Origin: a virus
Direction: 5' to 3' (one strand)
DNA: 64,000 nucleotides
IMG/VR virus record: IMGVR_UViG_3300046011_006646
Location: 1 to 64,000 of that record
Shown one piece after another: positions 53,622-64,000 of the stretch (its first letter is position 1; each line of letters begins with the position of its first letter). The translations under genes were made by a program, and so were the position numbers. Below the pieces are notes generated by a model, which was not told where the DNA came from, searched no databases, and worked only from the letters and a program-made list of their open reading frames with translations.

Positions 53622-56600
53622 ATGTCAGAGAGTACTTTATCATTTGCATCATCCTCAAGTTTCAGAAACCAACTAATGGTTAGAAACTTGAAACCTTATA
53701 CTGTACCTGGTGTTTTTTCACCACCAAGTAGTAATGTAAATTATGAAACAAATTTGACAGTATCTAGTGTTATTGACTCACCAGATACTTTAATTTCATC
53801 AAACAATTTTGCAAATACATTATATCCATTAAATGAGTATGGACCTGATGGTGGATTTGAAGGTAAATATTCATTACCTGCTGCACCATATCCGGTTGAA
53901 TCTAATTCAGGTCCGTATAGTCCAAATGACACACAACTTGATATTATTAATGAATTTTTTATTGATGCAGCTTATGTACAGAATATTTATGGTCCGGAAG
54001 GCGGATATAATGATTTAGTTGTTATTACCGATGTTGTTGGTAATCCTAAACTATACCAACCATATTGGGACCCATCATCATTTGTCGCATCATCATATTC
54101 AACTTATGATTTAATATTTAGTCAAAACCCAACCGGTTCAAACGGACCCTTATCGCAGGATACTTATCTTGCTAGACTTGGAGCTAGTACTTTAAAAAGT
54201 TTGTTTGAAGAAAGAATTGCAGCAGAAATTACACAGAATACAATTGGTAGAGTAAATTTAGATTCGTTACAAGATCCGTTTACTGCAACACTAGTTGCTA
54301 GTGGTAAAGAACCTTTTGTTGAAAAAAATTGGAAAATTACAGAACCAGAAAATCCATTAGGCGCTGCAGTATCATTAGGAAATAGATTGAGTGGTACGTA
54401 TTTCCCAGTTTCGTTAATTCCAGGTGACTATTTCAATGGAACGGAAATACAAGCACCTAGACTTGAGAAAGCACTTGAAGTTATTAATCCGTTAACTGGC
54501 GGACTATTAGGACCAGTTTTAGATGTTTTTAGAAATCCGTCTGAAACATTTGTTGCTAATACCGGTAACGGACAAAGATCAATATTATTTTCTACATTAG
54601 ATTATAACAAATATAGACCAAAATACACAAGAGGACCAATACAATCAATAACAACTGGTCTTGATAGAATTTTAGATCCGGATAAACCAAATACAGGTGG
54701 TTATTATGTTGGTAGCCCACAAGCGGAACCATCAAGAATTGATTCACCGGCAAATCAAGTTCCAGTTGGTCCTGGTGGTAAACAACTTACAACAATTGTT
54801 TATGGACCACAAGAATTGGGTATATTATATGAAGGTAACCAAAATAAAATACAAAATGGATTGGCCGGAAAATCTTTAACCGATGGCGGTGGTATTGCCG
54901 GACAGTTTGTTTGGACATCACCAAAATATAAACCAAATGCTGGTTTTAAAGTAGGTGTTGGAGGAAAAGTAACCGAACAAGATAAAGAATATGAAGTTGT
55001 TAAAACAGATTATGAAAAATATCAATCAACAGATATTAATTTTAAGGAAGGTTCAATATTAGATCAAACACAAAGATTAATAAATTCTGCTGATAACGTA
55101 CAAGGTGGTACAAGATTAAAACACGTTGGTAATGCAATTAACCAGGTATCAAAAGTATTTAATGATGGTTATAAAGAAATAACAAAAGGCTCAAAAGTAC
55201 TATCATATAAAAATGATTCTGATGGTACTGAAGCTGGAATTGAATATTGTAGAATTTTTACAAAAGATACGCCGTATTTCACATATGCTGATTTACAAAA
55301 AAGTGATGGTATTACAAAATCAGGTAGAAAATTCTCATATTCAGTATTTGATAATACATATAATTTAAATATTGCACCATTAAAAAATCCAGGTTCAACA
55401 AATATAGTTGACAATAAAGTTAAAAAATATATGTTCTCAATTGAGAACTTAGCTTGGAGGACATCAGATAGACCTGGTTATACTTATGATGATTTACCGG
55501 TTTGTGAAAGAGGACCAAATGGTGGTAGAATAATGTGGTTCCCCCCATATAGCTTAACTTTTAGTGATGATAGTTCACCACAATTTAATCCAACAACATT
55601 TTTAGGAAGACCAGAACCAATTTATACTTATAAAAATACAACAAGAAAAGGTAGTATAAGTTGGAAAATGATTGTTGACCACCCTGCGGTAATGAATACA
55701 ATTGTACAGAAACAATTAAAAAACATACCAAAAGAAAGAGTTGATTCTATGTTAGATTCATTTTTTGCTGGATGTTTAAAATATGATTTATATGAATTAG
55801 GTATTAAATTTAATACAATACCAACAAGAGATTTATTTACTTACCAACAAGTATTAAACAACCCAAGATTGACAGCTGAAGAACTTGGACAAGTTGCTTT
55901 TGAAATACCACAAACACCTGAAAGCTCAACAGTAACACAAGGTAGCGGTACAAACTCCGATAATAGTAATAATGCAAATTCAACAACAAGCACCGTTCAA
56001 AATCAAACCTCAACAGAATTAGTCGCAACACAAGACTTAGATAAGTTTGTAGGATATGGTTGGTATTTTGATAATAATTCACCAAATTCAAGAACAGGAG
56101 CCAACACATATGGACCAACAGCAACAAACGATTTTGATTTTTGGTATGAAGGATATATGGGTAGAAAAAATGTAGAATATGTAAATAATGCACCAGAAAA
56201 AGCTTATTTAACAAATGATATAACAGAAGGACCAAGAGGTGGTGTAATAACATATAATGGTGCTGTTAAAGAATATACAAGATCTGCAATTCCAGATTTT
56301 TTTACTCAAGTTGTTGAAGGTAACTTTTCCGTATTAAAAGGTGGGTTTCTTGAAAAAGTTAGAGAAATATTAACCCAAGGTGGTAAAATAGAAATTGATT
56401 TAGTTGGTTCAGCTTCAGCAACAGCTAGTGTTCAGTATAATGTTGACATATCAAAAAGAAGAAATGATTCTGTATTAAAATGGTTAGGAAAACAAGAAGT
56501 ATCTGGAAAAACAATACAAAATTATATTGACGATAAAAGCCTTATTTTAAAATTTACACCAAGAGGTGAAGAAATTGTTATACCTAAAACAAATTCAGAA

Positions 56601-58847
56601 GCACAACAATCTTCTGACACTAATGATATTGCATTAGTTAATAGTAGTGGTAAGGATAGTTTTTTAACTGATAGTGTTGATTGTAGAGTGAATGTTAGGG
56701 AAAAAGTTGGAACAAACCAATATAAAAGGACAAGTTTTGCTGAGTGGTATTCTATACCACCTATGGCCTGTAGAAGGGTGGCGATTCAATCGATTAGAGC
56801 TAAAGTCCCACCAAAGCCACCAGTAAAAGAAGAAGTTACCGTTAATGAAGGTGGTGGTGGTGAGAATGTAATAGTTGTTGAAGATCCACAAACAAAACCA
56901 TCTAACGCAATTAAACCATCACCAAATATTACTGTAGAACAAAAAATAAAAGACGGTATTTCTAAAAAAATACTAAGATTTTTATTTTCAGAGTGTGACT
57001 ATTTTGAAGTATTAAAGGAAAATGACCCAATGATATTCCAATCAATAAAAGATAAAATTAAATATTTTAATCCGGCATTCCACTCAACAACACCTGAAGG
57101 TCTAAATGCTAGACTTACATTTTTAAATCAATGTGTTAGACCAGGACAAACAATACCTATAATTGGTGCTGATGGTAGACCAAAATACAATGACGCTTTA
57201 AACACATCATTTGGGGCACCACCAATATTAGTATTGAGAGTTGGTGATTTTTATCATAGTAAAATTGTACCTAATAATTTATCATTTAAATATGATGATG
57301 CTAAATATGATTTAAACCCAGAAGGTATAGGTATACAACCAATGATTGTTGATGTTAGTTTAAGTTTTGATTTTATTGGTGGTCACGGATTAAGAGGTCC
57401 TGTTGAGGAATTACAAAACGCTTTATCTTTTAATTTTTATGCAAATACCGAAATTTACGATGAAAGAGCAACAGCAACCGAAGATGTTAGTGAAAGAGAT
57501 AAGTATGTTGTTGAGAAAATATTAGCAAATCAACCACCGGTTAAAACAAATCAAGTAGAAAACCCAATACCTAAAAAAGGTGGTTCGACTATTGGTAATA
57601 TATTAAATGACACTGAAATTGATTATACAAAAAATCTTAATTCTTTTTGGACCAAAACCGTTGAATATTTTGATGCCGTAATAAACACAAATAATACATT
57701 AGTTAAAACAAATAATATCGGAATTATAAATTTATTATTTTTAGAAAAAGATTATTTAAAAGGTAGTTTTGATGAGTACGGAACAAAAGAACAAGTTTCA
57801 ATATACGGTAAACCAAAGAATGTTGAAGAAAAATTAAATAAACTTTTTGATAGAGTATTAGATGATGTATCAAAAAGGGAAGATCCTTTTATGCAACAAA
57901 TAATTAAAAATGATGATTTAAGATTAAAAGATAAGAGAGAAATTGAAAATAGACTTAAAGATTATATTACAAAAACTAAAGATGATTTTATATTAAATGT
58001 TACAAATAATTTAACAAGTCTTGTTACTTTACAACAAGAGTATATACAATATTTTAGACAATTTAATTTAATATTAACAAAAACAGATGGCTCATTAAAT
58101 AGTAATAACCTAACAAATATATATAACTTGTCCGGTGTAACCTTTAGCCCAACTGTAGGCGGAGATACTCCTCCACCACCACCTAGTGCCGCACCAGCAC
58201 CAGCAGATACTTTTGAATTAATTAAACAAACTTATGGTAAAATAAAAGATAAACATAAAGAATTTTTTGATGAAAAAAATGGTATTGTTAAAGCATGGTT
58301 GTTTTTAGGTTTAGATTTAGCTGATGACATATATAATAAAGGTAATTCAACTTTTAATGATAAAGGGGTTGAAAATAACCCAAATAACAAAAATGAAGAA
58401 TTAGGTAAAATTAGTTTTACTTATAATACATCAATAAAATATAATAAAGAAACTAACCGATTTTACCAAGTAATGGCACAAGTAATTTTTGATGAAAATA
58501 AAAGAAATGATTTTAAAAATTATTTATTAGATAGTACACTATATGGTGATAATAAAACAAATGTTGAGAAAAGTATTAATGATGCAACTCAAGGATTAGT
58601 AAATCAATGGGATAAGTATACAAAATATAATTCAGAACAAAGATTTACTGAAAAAAATATAAAAGAAAGTGAAACATATAAAAAATTAACAACATCACCA
58701 ATAGATCCGGCAGTTACTTATAAACTAAATTATGTGTTTACAACAAACGCAACAAATGACCAGAAAAAAAGAATATTAGACTTATATTCAACAAATAACA
58801 TTAATACAAAAGTAGAAACTTTTGATGGTAAAATTAAATTTAATTAA
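53622..58847 (+). CDS. Giant baseplate protein with an OmpA-like domain
   Basis: 1741 aa. The N-terminal ~600 residues are low-complexity structural sequence (YGPDGGFEGKYSLPAAPYPV). At ~920-960 is an OmpA-C-like stretch: KIEIDLVGSASATASVQYNV then DISKRRNDSVLKWLG, matching the G-x-x-S/D ... YN-x-x-LS-x-x-RA element that binds peptidoglycan. At ~1205-1280, SKIVPNNLSFKYDDAKYDLN and VDVSLSFDFIGGHGLRGPVE resemble tail-tube-cap or hub proteins. A PPPPP linker (~1518) precedes the last helical part. It probably spans the baseplate around the tube end and contacts the cell wall. Several T4 genes may be fused here. Confidence 0.7.
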   Translation: MSESTLSFASSSSFRNQLMVRNLKPYTVPGVFSPPSSNVNYETNLTVSSVIDSPDTLISSNNFANTLYPLNEYGPDGGFEGKYSLPAAPYPVESNSGPYSPNDTQLDIINEFFIDAAYVQNIYGPEGGYNDLVVITDVVGNPKLYQPYWDPSSFVASSYSTYDLIFSQNPTGSNGPLSQDTYLARLGASTLKSLFEERIAAEITQNTIGRVNLDSLQDPFTATLVASGKEPFVEKNWKITEPENPLGAAVSLGNRLSGTYFPVSLIPGDYFNGTEIQAPRLEKALEVINPLTGGLLGPVLDVFRNPSETFVANTGNGQRSILFSTLDYNKYRPKYTRGPIQSITTGLDRILDPDKPNTGGYYVGSPQAEPSRIDSPANQVPVGPGGKQLTTIVYGPQELGILYEGNQNKIQNGLAGKSLTDGGGIAGQFVWTSPKYKPNAGFKVGVGGKVTEQDKEYEVVKTDYEKYQSTDINFKEGSILDQTQRLINSADNVQGGTRLKHVGNAINQVSKVFNDGYKEITKGSKVLSYKNDSDGTEAGIEYCRIFTKDTPYFTYADLQKSDGITKSGRKFSYSVFDNTYNLNIAPLKNPGSTNIVDNKVKKYMFSIENLAWRTSDRPGYTYDDLPVCERGPNGGRIMWFPPYSLTFSDDSSPQFNPTTFLGRPEPIYTYKNTTRKGSISWKMIVDHPAVMNTIVQKQLKNIPKERVDSMLDSFFAGCLKYDLYELGIKFNTIPTRDLFTYQQVLNNPRLTAEELGQVAFEIPQTPESSTVTQGSGTNSDNSNNANSTTSTVQNQTSTELVATQDLDKFVGYGWYFDNNSPNSRTGANTYGPTATNDFDFWYEGYMGRKNVEYVNNAPEKAYLTNDITEGPRGGVITYNGAVKEYTRSAIPDFFTQVVEGNFSVLKGGFLEKVREILTQGGKIEIDLVGSASATASVQYNVDISKRRNDSVLKWLGKQEVSGKTIQNYIDDKSLILKFTPRGEEIVIPKTNSEAQQSSDTNDIALVNSSGKDSFLTDSVDCRVNVREKVGTNQYKRTSFAEWYSIPPMACRRVAIQSIRAKVPPKPPVKEEVTVNEGGGGENVIVVEDPQTKPSNAIKPSPNITVEQKIKDGISKKILRFLFSECDYFEVLKENDPMIFQSIKDKIKYFNPAFHSTTPEGLNARLTFLNQCVRPGQTIPIIGADGRPKYNDALNTSFGAPPILVLRVGDFYHSKIVPNNLSFKYDDAKYDLNPEGIGIQPMIVDVSLSFDFIGGHGLRGPVEELQNALSFNFYANTEIYDERATATEDVSERDKYVVEKILANQPPVKTNQVENPIPKKGGSTIGNILNDTEIDYTKNLNSFWTKTVEYFDAVINTNNTLVKTNNIGIINLLFLEKDYLKGSFDEYGTKEQVSIYGKPKNVEEKLNKLFDRVLDDVSKREDPFMQQIIKNDDLRLKDKREIENRLKDYITKTKDDFILNVTNNLTSLVTLQQEYIQYFRQFNLILTKTDGSLNSNNLTNIYNLSGVTFSPTVGGDTPPPPPSAAPAPADTFELIKQTYGKIKDKHKEFFDEKNGIVKAWLFLGLDLADDIYNKGNSTFNDKGVENNPNNKNEELGKISFTYNTSIKYNKETNRFYQVMAQVIFDENKRNDFKNYLLDSTLYGDNKTNVEKSINDATQGLVNQWDKYTKYNSEQRFTEKNIKESETYKKLTTSPIDPAVTYKLNYVFTTNATNDQKKRILDLYSTNNINTKVETFDGKIKFN

Positions 58848-58849
58848 AT

Positions 58850-59173
58850 ATGAATTTACAATATTACAATAGATATAGTCAATTTTTAGTTAATGGACAA
58901 CAAGAAGTTGTTCCCTATATAATATTACCATCTAAAGCAACCGATAAAAATTACATTTATAGGATTGGTCAATCAAGGTTAGATAAAATATCTACACAGT
59001 ACTATAATTCACCATTTTTTGGTTGGTTAATATTACAAGCAAACCCACAGTATAGTGGTTCTGAATGGAGTATACCGGATGGTGCTATATTGACAATTCC
59101 ATTTCCTTTACTAACATCATTACAGGATTATAACAATGAATTAAATAATTACTTTTTTTATTATGGTAGATAA
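58850..59173 (+). CDS. Baseplate wedge protein with LysM-like fold, T4 gp53-like
   Basis: 107 aa. YIYRIGQSRLDKISTQYYNS followed by PFFGWLILQANPQYSGSEWS and IPDGAILTIPFPL is a LysM-type unit of the gp53/baseplate kind (D-x-I/A ... YY ... WLI-x-x-AN ... I-x-x-G). T4 gp53 completes the wedge. Two bases separate it from the giant gene upstream, and its stop overlaps the next start by 11 bases, so translation is coupled. Confidence 0.7.
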   Translation: MNLQYYNRYSQFLVNGQQEVVPYIILPSKATDKNYIYRIGQSRLDKISTQYYNSPFFGWLILQANPQYSGSEWSIPDGAILTIPFPLLTSLQDYNNELNNYFFYYGR

Positions 59174-62100
59174 CGGAGAAAATATATTAGTTGAATTTGA
59201 TTATGACAACATAACTCTCGTTGACCCAAATAAAGTAATAGATGAAGAAGGAAAGGTTAGAGAAAGATATGTTAAACAAGAAAATTTAATGATGTATGCT
59301 AACTTGGAATGTAGTGTTGTTCCAAGAACAAAATTAGCAATTGGTGCACCACTAAATGATAATGTAAGGACAATTTCTGTTGGTAAAATTAATTTCCTAA
59401 ATCCAGGTTTTAAAAAATTTATGAGCACATCTTGGTCCGATGAGTTAACCGGAAAAGATACAGTAAAAGGTGAAGGGGTAAATCAACCAAAATTAAATGC
59501 CGTACAAAATCCAAAAAAATCTGACGACTATTATATAACACAAAGTCAATACTCAAATGGTACACCGGGATCTGTTGATACTGGTTTATTAGGTATTAAA
59601 TCAATTAATATTGATATTAACACAGCATTTTATCCAACTGTTAGTATAACATTAGAGGATGTTAAAGGTAGAGCATTATTTGAAGCTGGTAATAATTCAC
59701 CATATGCTGCATTCTTCCAATTACCATATCCAATTTTTTATTTAACTATTAAAGGATTTTATGGTAAAGCAGTAAGATATCCATTAATGTTACAGACGTT
59801 TTCATCAACTTTTGATGGTTCTTCTGGAAATTTTAAAATTAGTTTAAAATTACACGGATATAAATATGGTATAATGTCTTATGTAAATTGGGGTCAAATG
59901 TTAGCGGTACCTCATATGTATAATACATTTGTTAATAAAAATTTACCAACAAATAATTCTGGGACACAAACAAGTGTTTCTGTTGATAATGGTGAAGTTA
60001 CAATTACTGCAACAAGAAATCGTAATAGAAAACCAGAACTAGTTAGTAGAGGTTATCAAAAAATGAAAGAAGTTTATTCTGAGTACAAAACAAAAGGTTT
60101 AATTGATGATGATTTTCCTGAATACACAGTAACAAAACTTAAAAGTAAATTAGATAATTTTATAAAAGAAATTTTAGAAAAATTCTCAAAAGAAAATCTA
60201 GGTACATTAACAGAGTTAGATAATTTTCAAACACTACTAACCGAGTTCCAAAAGAAAGTATTCTTTAATACAAATTCTTGGTATAGAACTTATCTAGATG
60301 AAAAAACACCATTTGTTTTAACAAATGAAAGTAAAGTTTATACATATAAAAAAGATTATAATACACCAGAAAAAAGAACTGCAGCAGAAACAGAACTAGA
60401 TGGTATTTTAAAAGATTTTGTACAAAAACTATCGGCTAATAGTGTTGCCGGTACAAATGGTAGTTATACTGTATCAGGAAAAGTAACTAAAAGTCAAGTA
60501 CCAATAGATGTTGATTTGAAAAAAATAAAAATTGATGTAACAGATAAGGACGTTAATTTTTCTGAATCATACAAAGAAATATTTGGTAAAAACGCATCTA
60601 AAAGTGCAACAACAGCAACAACTGTTGTTGATGAATTTAAACAAAATTATACATCAATAATTAATAATTCCTTATTCTATTCTTTTGATGGTAAAGGTAG
60701 ATTTAATGAAATTATTGAAATAGCATCAAAAAATGTTACAACATTAAGATCTGAAATTGAAAAAAAAATAACAGAAAGTTTAGCCGAACAATTATCAAGA
60801 AAAGATAGTGGTATTGGTTTTAAACCAACAATAAGAAATATTTTAGCACCATTTTTTGCACAAGGTGAAGCATTCATTAGATTAATGGATGATGTACACA
60901 CAAAAGCTTGGGAAGTAAGAGAAAATCCATATAGAAAAGCGGCGGTGATTGGTGGTTCATCAACAGCACAAAGTGTTGATGTTAAAGTACCTGGACAGAC
61001 AACTGAACCAATTTATCCTTGGCCACAAGTATTAAGAGAATACACTGCCGAAGATGGTAACGAAAAATTTGAACAAAAATATCCTGGTGATCCGTCAATA
61101 TCTTCATTAACAAAAGCATATATTCCGGAACTATGGCCAGAAATTGAATTTGTTGAAGAATATATTAAAGGTTTTATTGAAAGAGAACAACCAGAACCAG
61201 ATATTGGTGATACAAATAACGGTGAACTTAAACCTAATAGATTAAGTTTAAATTCTGTTGATTTCCCTATAACAAATGAAGTCTTTCAAAATAAAGAGGA
61301 GTCTAAATTTTATTATGAAATTTACGAAAGAGTAATGGTAAATGCTTTTTATTCTAAATTAAGTAGACAATCTGGTTATCAATCAAGTGTTTATTTGGTT
61401 GAATCTGAAAATGAAAAATTAAATGTTTTAAAAAGTTTAGGTTCCGAATCACCATTTTTACAAAAGAAATTAAAACAATACTTAATTGATGGTGGTAATT
61501 TTACAACATTTTTAAGACACATATCAAATCAAGGTGAGGGTGAAAGCTGGCAAAAATTTATTAGAGGTGAAATAGTTACACCGTATCTAAAAAATAAAGT
61601 AGACAACCCAGCCCAAATATTTAATAGAGGTTTATTAAGTAGTGAAAAATCACAACCTAGTTTATCTTTAACTCAAGCAAATAAAATTACAGACTATATT
61701 CAAAACTTAACGTCAAGTAATGAATTTGATTTTACAGATATGTACCCAATCACAAATTTAGATTGGTCAAAAAAATATTTAGCAAATGGAAAATCAGTAA
61801 ATGGAGATAAAGAAATCTTTAATACTAATAAAGTGTTAAAATATAACACTGTCCATAAAACTATAACAAATTTTTCAATTGACGATACAACAACAACTAA
61901 AAGACCAGTAACAAATTATAACTATACAACAAATATTTTTAATCAAACAATTAATACAAATTTAAAACAGTTTTATAATAATAGAAAAATCGAAGAACAG
62001 TTTATAACTGAAGGTAATGTAAATTATTCAAACTACGAAGCTTATTTGACGGATACTCAAACAACATCAATATTAAATACACCATTTTTTATAAACTCAA

Positions 62101-64000
62101 TACAAAATGGATTATTTAACTTTAGATATAAATCAAATGATTTATCACCTTATAAATCCGCAGCTTACTATTTTATTAATAGTTTACCACTCGCAACTTT
62201 AAGAGAAAAATATAAAGATTTAGAAAGTAATACCGAACTTGATTATATAATATCAACTTTAAAAAAGTTTGGTGGTGTACATAGAATGCCATATGCTTGG
62301 ATTTTAAAGTACGGTTCGATATGGCACAGATATAAAACTTGGAATAGAAAAGGTACTGACGTTTTAGATGAATCTTGGAATAACTTTAATTATTTAGCAA
62401 ATTATGATCCATCAAATTCAGCGTCAACTAAAACCTTTACATTAAATATAAATAATCAACCAAAAAATATTGTATTAACTGATAATATAACAAATGGTTC
62501 AAATACGGTAACAACAATGAATGTTGGATTTTATCCAAAATTAATTGATGATATGAATGTTTTTCTACAAGGTTTAAAATTATTTTCTGGAACAACACAA
62601 TTAAATGGTACCGCAACAGCATATAATGATATTTTAGTTGTTGAAACAATTAATGATAACAACTTATTACCTGGACAAATATTGGCTGGACCAGGTGTTG
62701 AATTAAACACAACAATAGTTTCACAATTAAGTGGTACAACTGGAGGTATTGGAATTTATAAAGTAAACCTAGCTCAAAACCCAACAGTTTTAAATGGTGT
62801 TTGCTCTATAACTGGAACAACAATGGATGTATTAAGTATCACTGGTGGTACACTTTCAGTTAACCAAAAAATTGTAGGACAAAGTCTTGAAATAAATACA
62901 AAAATATTATCACAAGTTAGTGGTACAACTGGTGGTGTTGGTAGATACACAATTGACATACCACAGAATGTAACATCATCTAATTTCTTTTTGTCAAATC
63001 CACAAATTTTTTATGTGACAAACGCATCAACAGCTGGTTATTCACAAGGTGAAGTACAAACTTTATTGGACGATGGTAAATTGATATTATCAACAACAAT
63101 TGAAAGTAAAATTGTCAAACCAACTGGATTTGATAATTCAGATAATGGTAGGTCATTAAATCTTTCTACTTGGTCAGTTTTAACAAAAAATAATACCGAT
63201 GATAAATATTTTATTATACCATCATTTGGTAATACAATAAATCAGATAAATGATGAATGTTTTAAAAACAATAATTTAAAAATTGAAATTACAAATAATC
63301 CGGCATTATTTAATGGTTCAGTTAGAATGTTTTGGGGTGCACCTAATTACGGTTATTTTGATTTAACAAAAATAACTAAACCAGACCCAAGTTCTTATAT
63401 GAAAGAAATATTCCCAGATAAGGCAATACAACAAAATTTTTCATTGAATGGTGATAATAAAAAATATAATAAAATATCTGAAATATTTACAACATTTGAA
63501 ACCGAAGTTTTAGACTATTTTGAAGAAGAATTTTTAAATTTTAGTAGATCGATATATGATTATAATACTTTAATTGCTGGAGAACCAGGTGAGGAAACCG
63601 AACTTGAGATTGCATTTAAAAATTTTCAATATCTAATGAGACAACTTATGGTTATTGAAAAACCAACAAATTTACAGAATGAGACTTTAGTTGATGAGGT
63701 CATTAAAAAACAAAATGAAAACTTCCAAAAAGTTTTAAATAAGTTTATGGAATATGACGTTGTACTTAAAATGGGTAATCCAACAATGTACGATAAAAGA
63801 TTATTTTATACTTTCTCAACTAAATTTATTGAAGACCCAATTTCATATCAAGGTTATAATCAAGGTGCACCAGGTTCTTTACCGACAAATGGTGGTTCAA
63901 TAACTTTAGCACAGTCAAAAAGTGCAAACCCACAGACTTGGAAAGACCTTGAGTATTATGTTGGTTTTTCTGAAATACCAGAATTAGTTTATTCTGATAA
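59163..64000 (+). CDS. Giant baseplate protein (partial; runs past the window end)
   Basis: An open frame from the ATG at 59163 continues without a stop to 64000, at least 1612 codons. It starts MVDNGENILVEFDYDNITLV. Residues ~130-240 (INIDINTAFYPTVSITLEDV, SPYAAFFQLPYPIFYLTIKG, FYGKAVRYPLMLQTFSSTFD) look like a beta domain common to hub/wedge proteins. Later come long Lys/Glu helical stretches. About residues 1150-1290 hold two Thr/Gly repeats (VSQLSGTTGGIGIYKV and LSQVSGTTGGVGRYTI). The start overlaps the gp53-like gene by 11 bases. Baseplate role from context. Confidence 0.75.
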   Translation, partial: MVDNGENILVEFDYDNITLVDPNKVIDEEGKVRERYVKQENLMMYANLECSVVPRTKLAIGAPLNDNVRTISVGKINFLNPGFKKFMSTSWSDELTGKDTVKGEGVNQPKLNAVQNPKKSDDYYITQSQYSNGTPGSVDTGLLGIKSINIDINTAFYPTVSITLEDVKGRALFEAGNNSPYAAFFQLPYPIFYLTIKGFYGKAVRYPLMLQTFSSTFDGSSGNFKISLKLHGYKYGIMSYVNWGQMLAVPHMYNTFVNKNLPTNNSGTQTSVSVDNGEVTITATRNRNRKPELVSRGYQKMKEVYSEYKTKGLIDDDFPEYTVTKLKSKLDNFIKEILEKFSKENLGTLTELDNFQTLLTEFQKKVFFNTNSWYRTYLDEKTPFVLTNESKVYTYKKDYNTPEKRTAAETELDGILKDFVQKLSANSVAGTNGSYTVSGKVTKSQVPIDVDLKKIKIDVTDKDVNFSESYKEIFGKNASKSATTATTVVDEFKQNYTSIINNSLFYSFDGKGRFNEIIEIASKNVTTLRSEIEKKITESLAEQLSRKDSGIGFKPTIRNILAPFFAQGEAFIRLMDDVHTKAWEVRENPYRKAAVIGGSSTAQSVDVKVPGQTTEPIYPWPQVLREYTAEDGNEKFEQKYPGDPSISSLTKAYIPELWPEIEFVEEYIKGFIEREQPEPDIGDTNNGELKPNRLSLNSVDFPITNEVFQNKEESKFYYEIYERVMVNAFYSKLSRQSGYQSSVYLVESENEKLNVLKSLGSESPFLQKKLKQYLIDGGNFTTFLRHISNQGEGESWQKFIRGEIVTPYLKNKVDNPAQIFNRGLLSSEKSQPSLSLTQANKITDYIQNLTSSNEFDFTDMYPITNLDWSKKYLANGKSVNGDKEIFNTNKVLKYNTVHKTITNFSIDDTTTTKRPVTNYNYTTNIFNQTINTNLKQFYNNRKIEEQFITEGNVNYSNYEAYLTDTQTTSILNTPFFINSIQNGLFNFRYKSNDLSPYKSAAYYFINSLPLATLREKYKDLESNTELDYIISTLKKFGGVHRMPYAWILKYGSIWHRYKTWNRKGTDVLDESWNNFNYLANYDPSNSASTKTFTLNINNQPKNIVLTDNITNGSNTVTTMNVGFYPKLIDDMNVFLQGLKLFSGTTQLNGTATAYNDILVVETINDNNLLPGQILAGPGVELNTTIVSQLSGTTGGIGIYKVNLAQNPTVLNGVCSITGTTMDVLSITGGTLSVNQKIVGQSLEINTKILSQVSGTTGGVGRYTIDIPQNVTSSNFFLSNPQIFYVTNASTAGYSQGEVQTLLDDGKLILSTTIESKIVKPTGFDNSDNGRSLNLSTWSVLTKNNTDDKYFIIPSFGNTINQINDECFKNNNLKIEITNNPALFNGSVRMFWGAPNYGYFDLTKITKPDPSSYMKEIFPDKAIQQNFSLNGDNKKYNKISEIFTTFETEVLDYFEEEFLNFSRSIYDYNTLIAGEPGEETELEIAFKNFQYLMRQLMVIEKPTNLQNETLVDEVIKKQNENFQKVLNKFMEYDVVLKMGNPTMYDKRLFYTFSTKFIEDPISYQGYNQGAPGSLPTNGGSITLAQSKSANPQTWKDLEYYVGFSEIPELVYSD

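Noticed and set aside
1-64000. Possible stop-codon reassignment, as in some large gut phages
   Set aside because: Genes end in TAA, TGA (17724, 18183, 25378, 37964, 50577) and TAG (20009, 37333) with sensible C-termini and abutting neighbours, so the standard code holds.
1-64000. tRNA genes, common in large T4-like phages
   Set aside because: No cloverleaf-like sequence with a TTC-loop and CCA-type end was noticed by eye in any gap; a tRNA search program would be needed to exclude one.

Overview
The window is a piece of a large, AT-rich, tightly packed tailed-phage genome with a contractile tail (myovirus of the T4 superfamily in the broad sense). The evidence is a T4 gp18-type sheath, a gp19-type tube, a gp43-type family B DNA polymerase, gp13-, gp15-, gp26- and gp53-like morphogenesis proteins, a tape-measure-like protein and very large baseplate proteins. 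Start codons follow A-rich leaders with almost no Shine-Dalgarno sequence, and surface repeats of the BspA/DUF285 type occur. Both fit a Bacteroidota host, but this is inference. TAA, TGA and TAG all end genes, so the standard code is used. I saw no tRNA, CRISPR array or integrase.

Layout. 1-3706 (minus strand): a partial glycosyltransferase, then a tightly overlapping leftward operon of five small proteins, one with a WYL-like domain. 3777-34239 (plus strand): a 30-kb adhesin and tail-fibre region. It holds a LamG-like protein fused to a papain-like protease, four giant fibres made of YadA-head-type repeats, a BspA-like protein in three repeated blocks, Thr/Pro-rich proteins and a DAFGRLR-type structural protein. 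Set among these genes are glycan-modifying enzymes: a GT8 enzyme, a TibC/BAHT-like autotransporter heptosyltransferase, a second GT9-like enzyme, a PAPS-type sulfotransferase, APS kinase, a nucleotidyltransferase, a DUF2061 protein, a GT60-like GlcNAc transferase and a two-domain glycosyltransferase. 34346-37964: DNA polymerase, a small ribbon-helix-helix protein and an HNH endonuclease. 37959-43390 (minus strand): a small virion-like protein, a gp13-like neck protein, a three-domain protein (metallopeptidase, Mn-type superoxide dismutase, nuclease-like C-terminus) and an SNF2 helicase. 43482-64000 (plus strand): tail completion, sheath, tube, hub/chaperone with a probable +1 frameshift, tape measure and giant baseplate genes, the last running off the window.

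How it fits together. The main hypothesis is a virion self-glycosylation and sulfation system. The phage carries its own adhesin-type fibres and the enzyme families known, in bacteria and eukaryotes, to glycosylate such repeats and Thr/Pro-rich linkers, plus an enzyme pair that makes and uses PAPS. A second unusual element is the metallopeptidase-superoxide dismutase-nuclease protein, whose linkers carry L/I-x-E sites like those cut by T4-type prohead proteases. That would suit a head-packaged, injected polyprotein. A short motif, TATTTAT, lies just upstream of most transcription units on both strands and is a candidate late promoter that would give very short or no 5' leaders.
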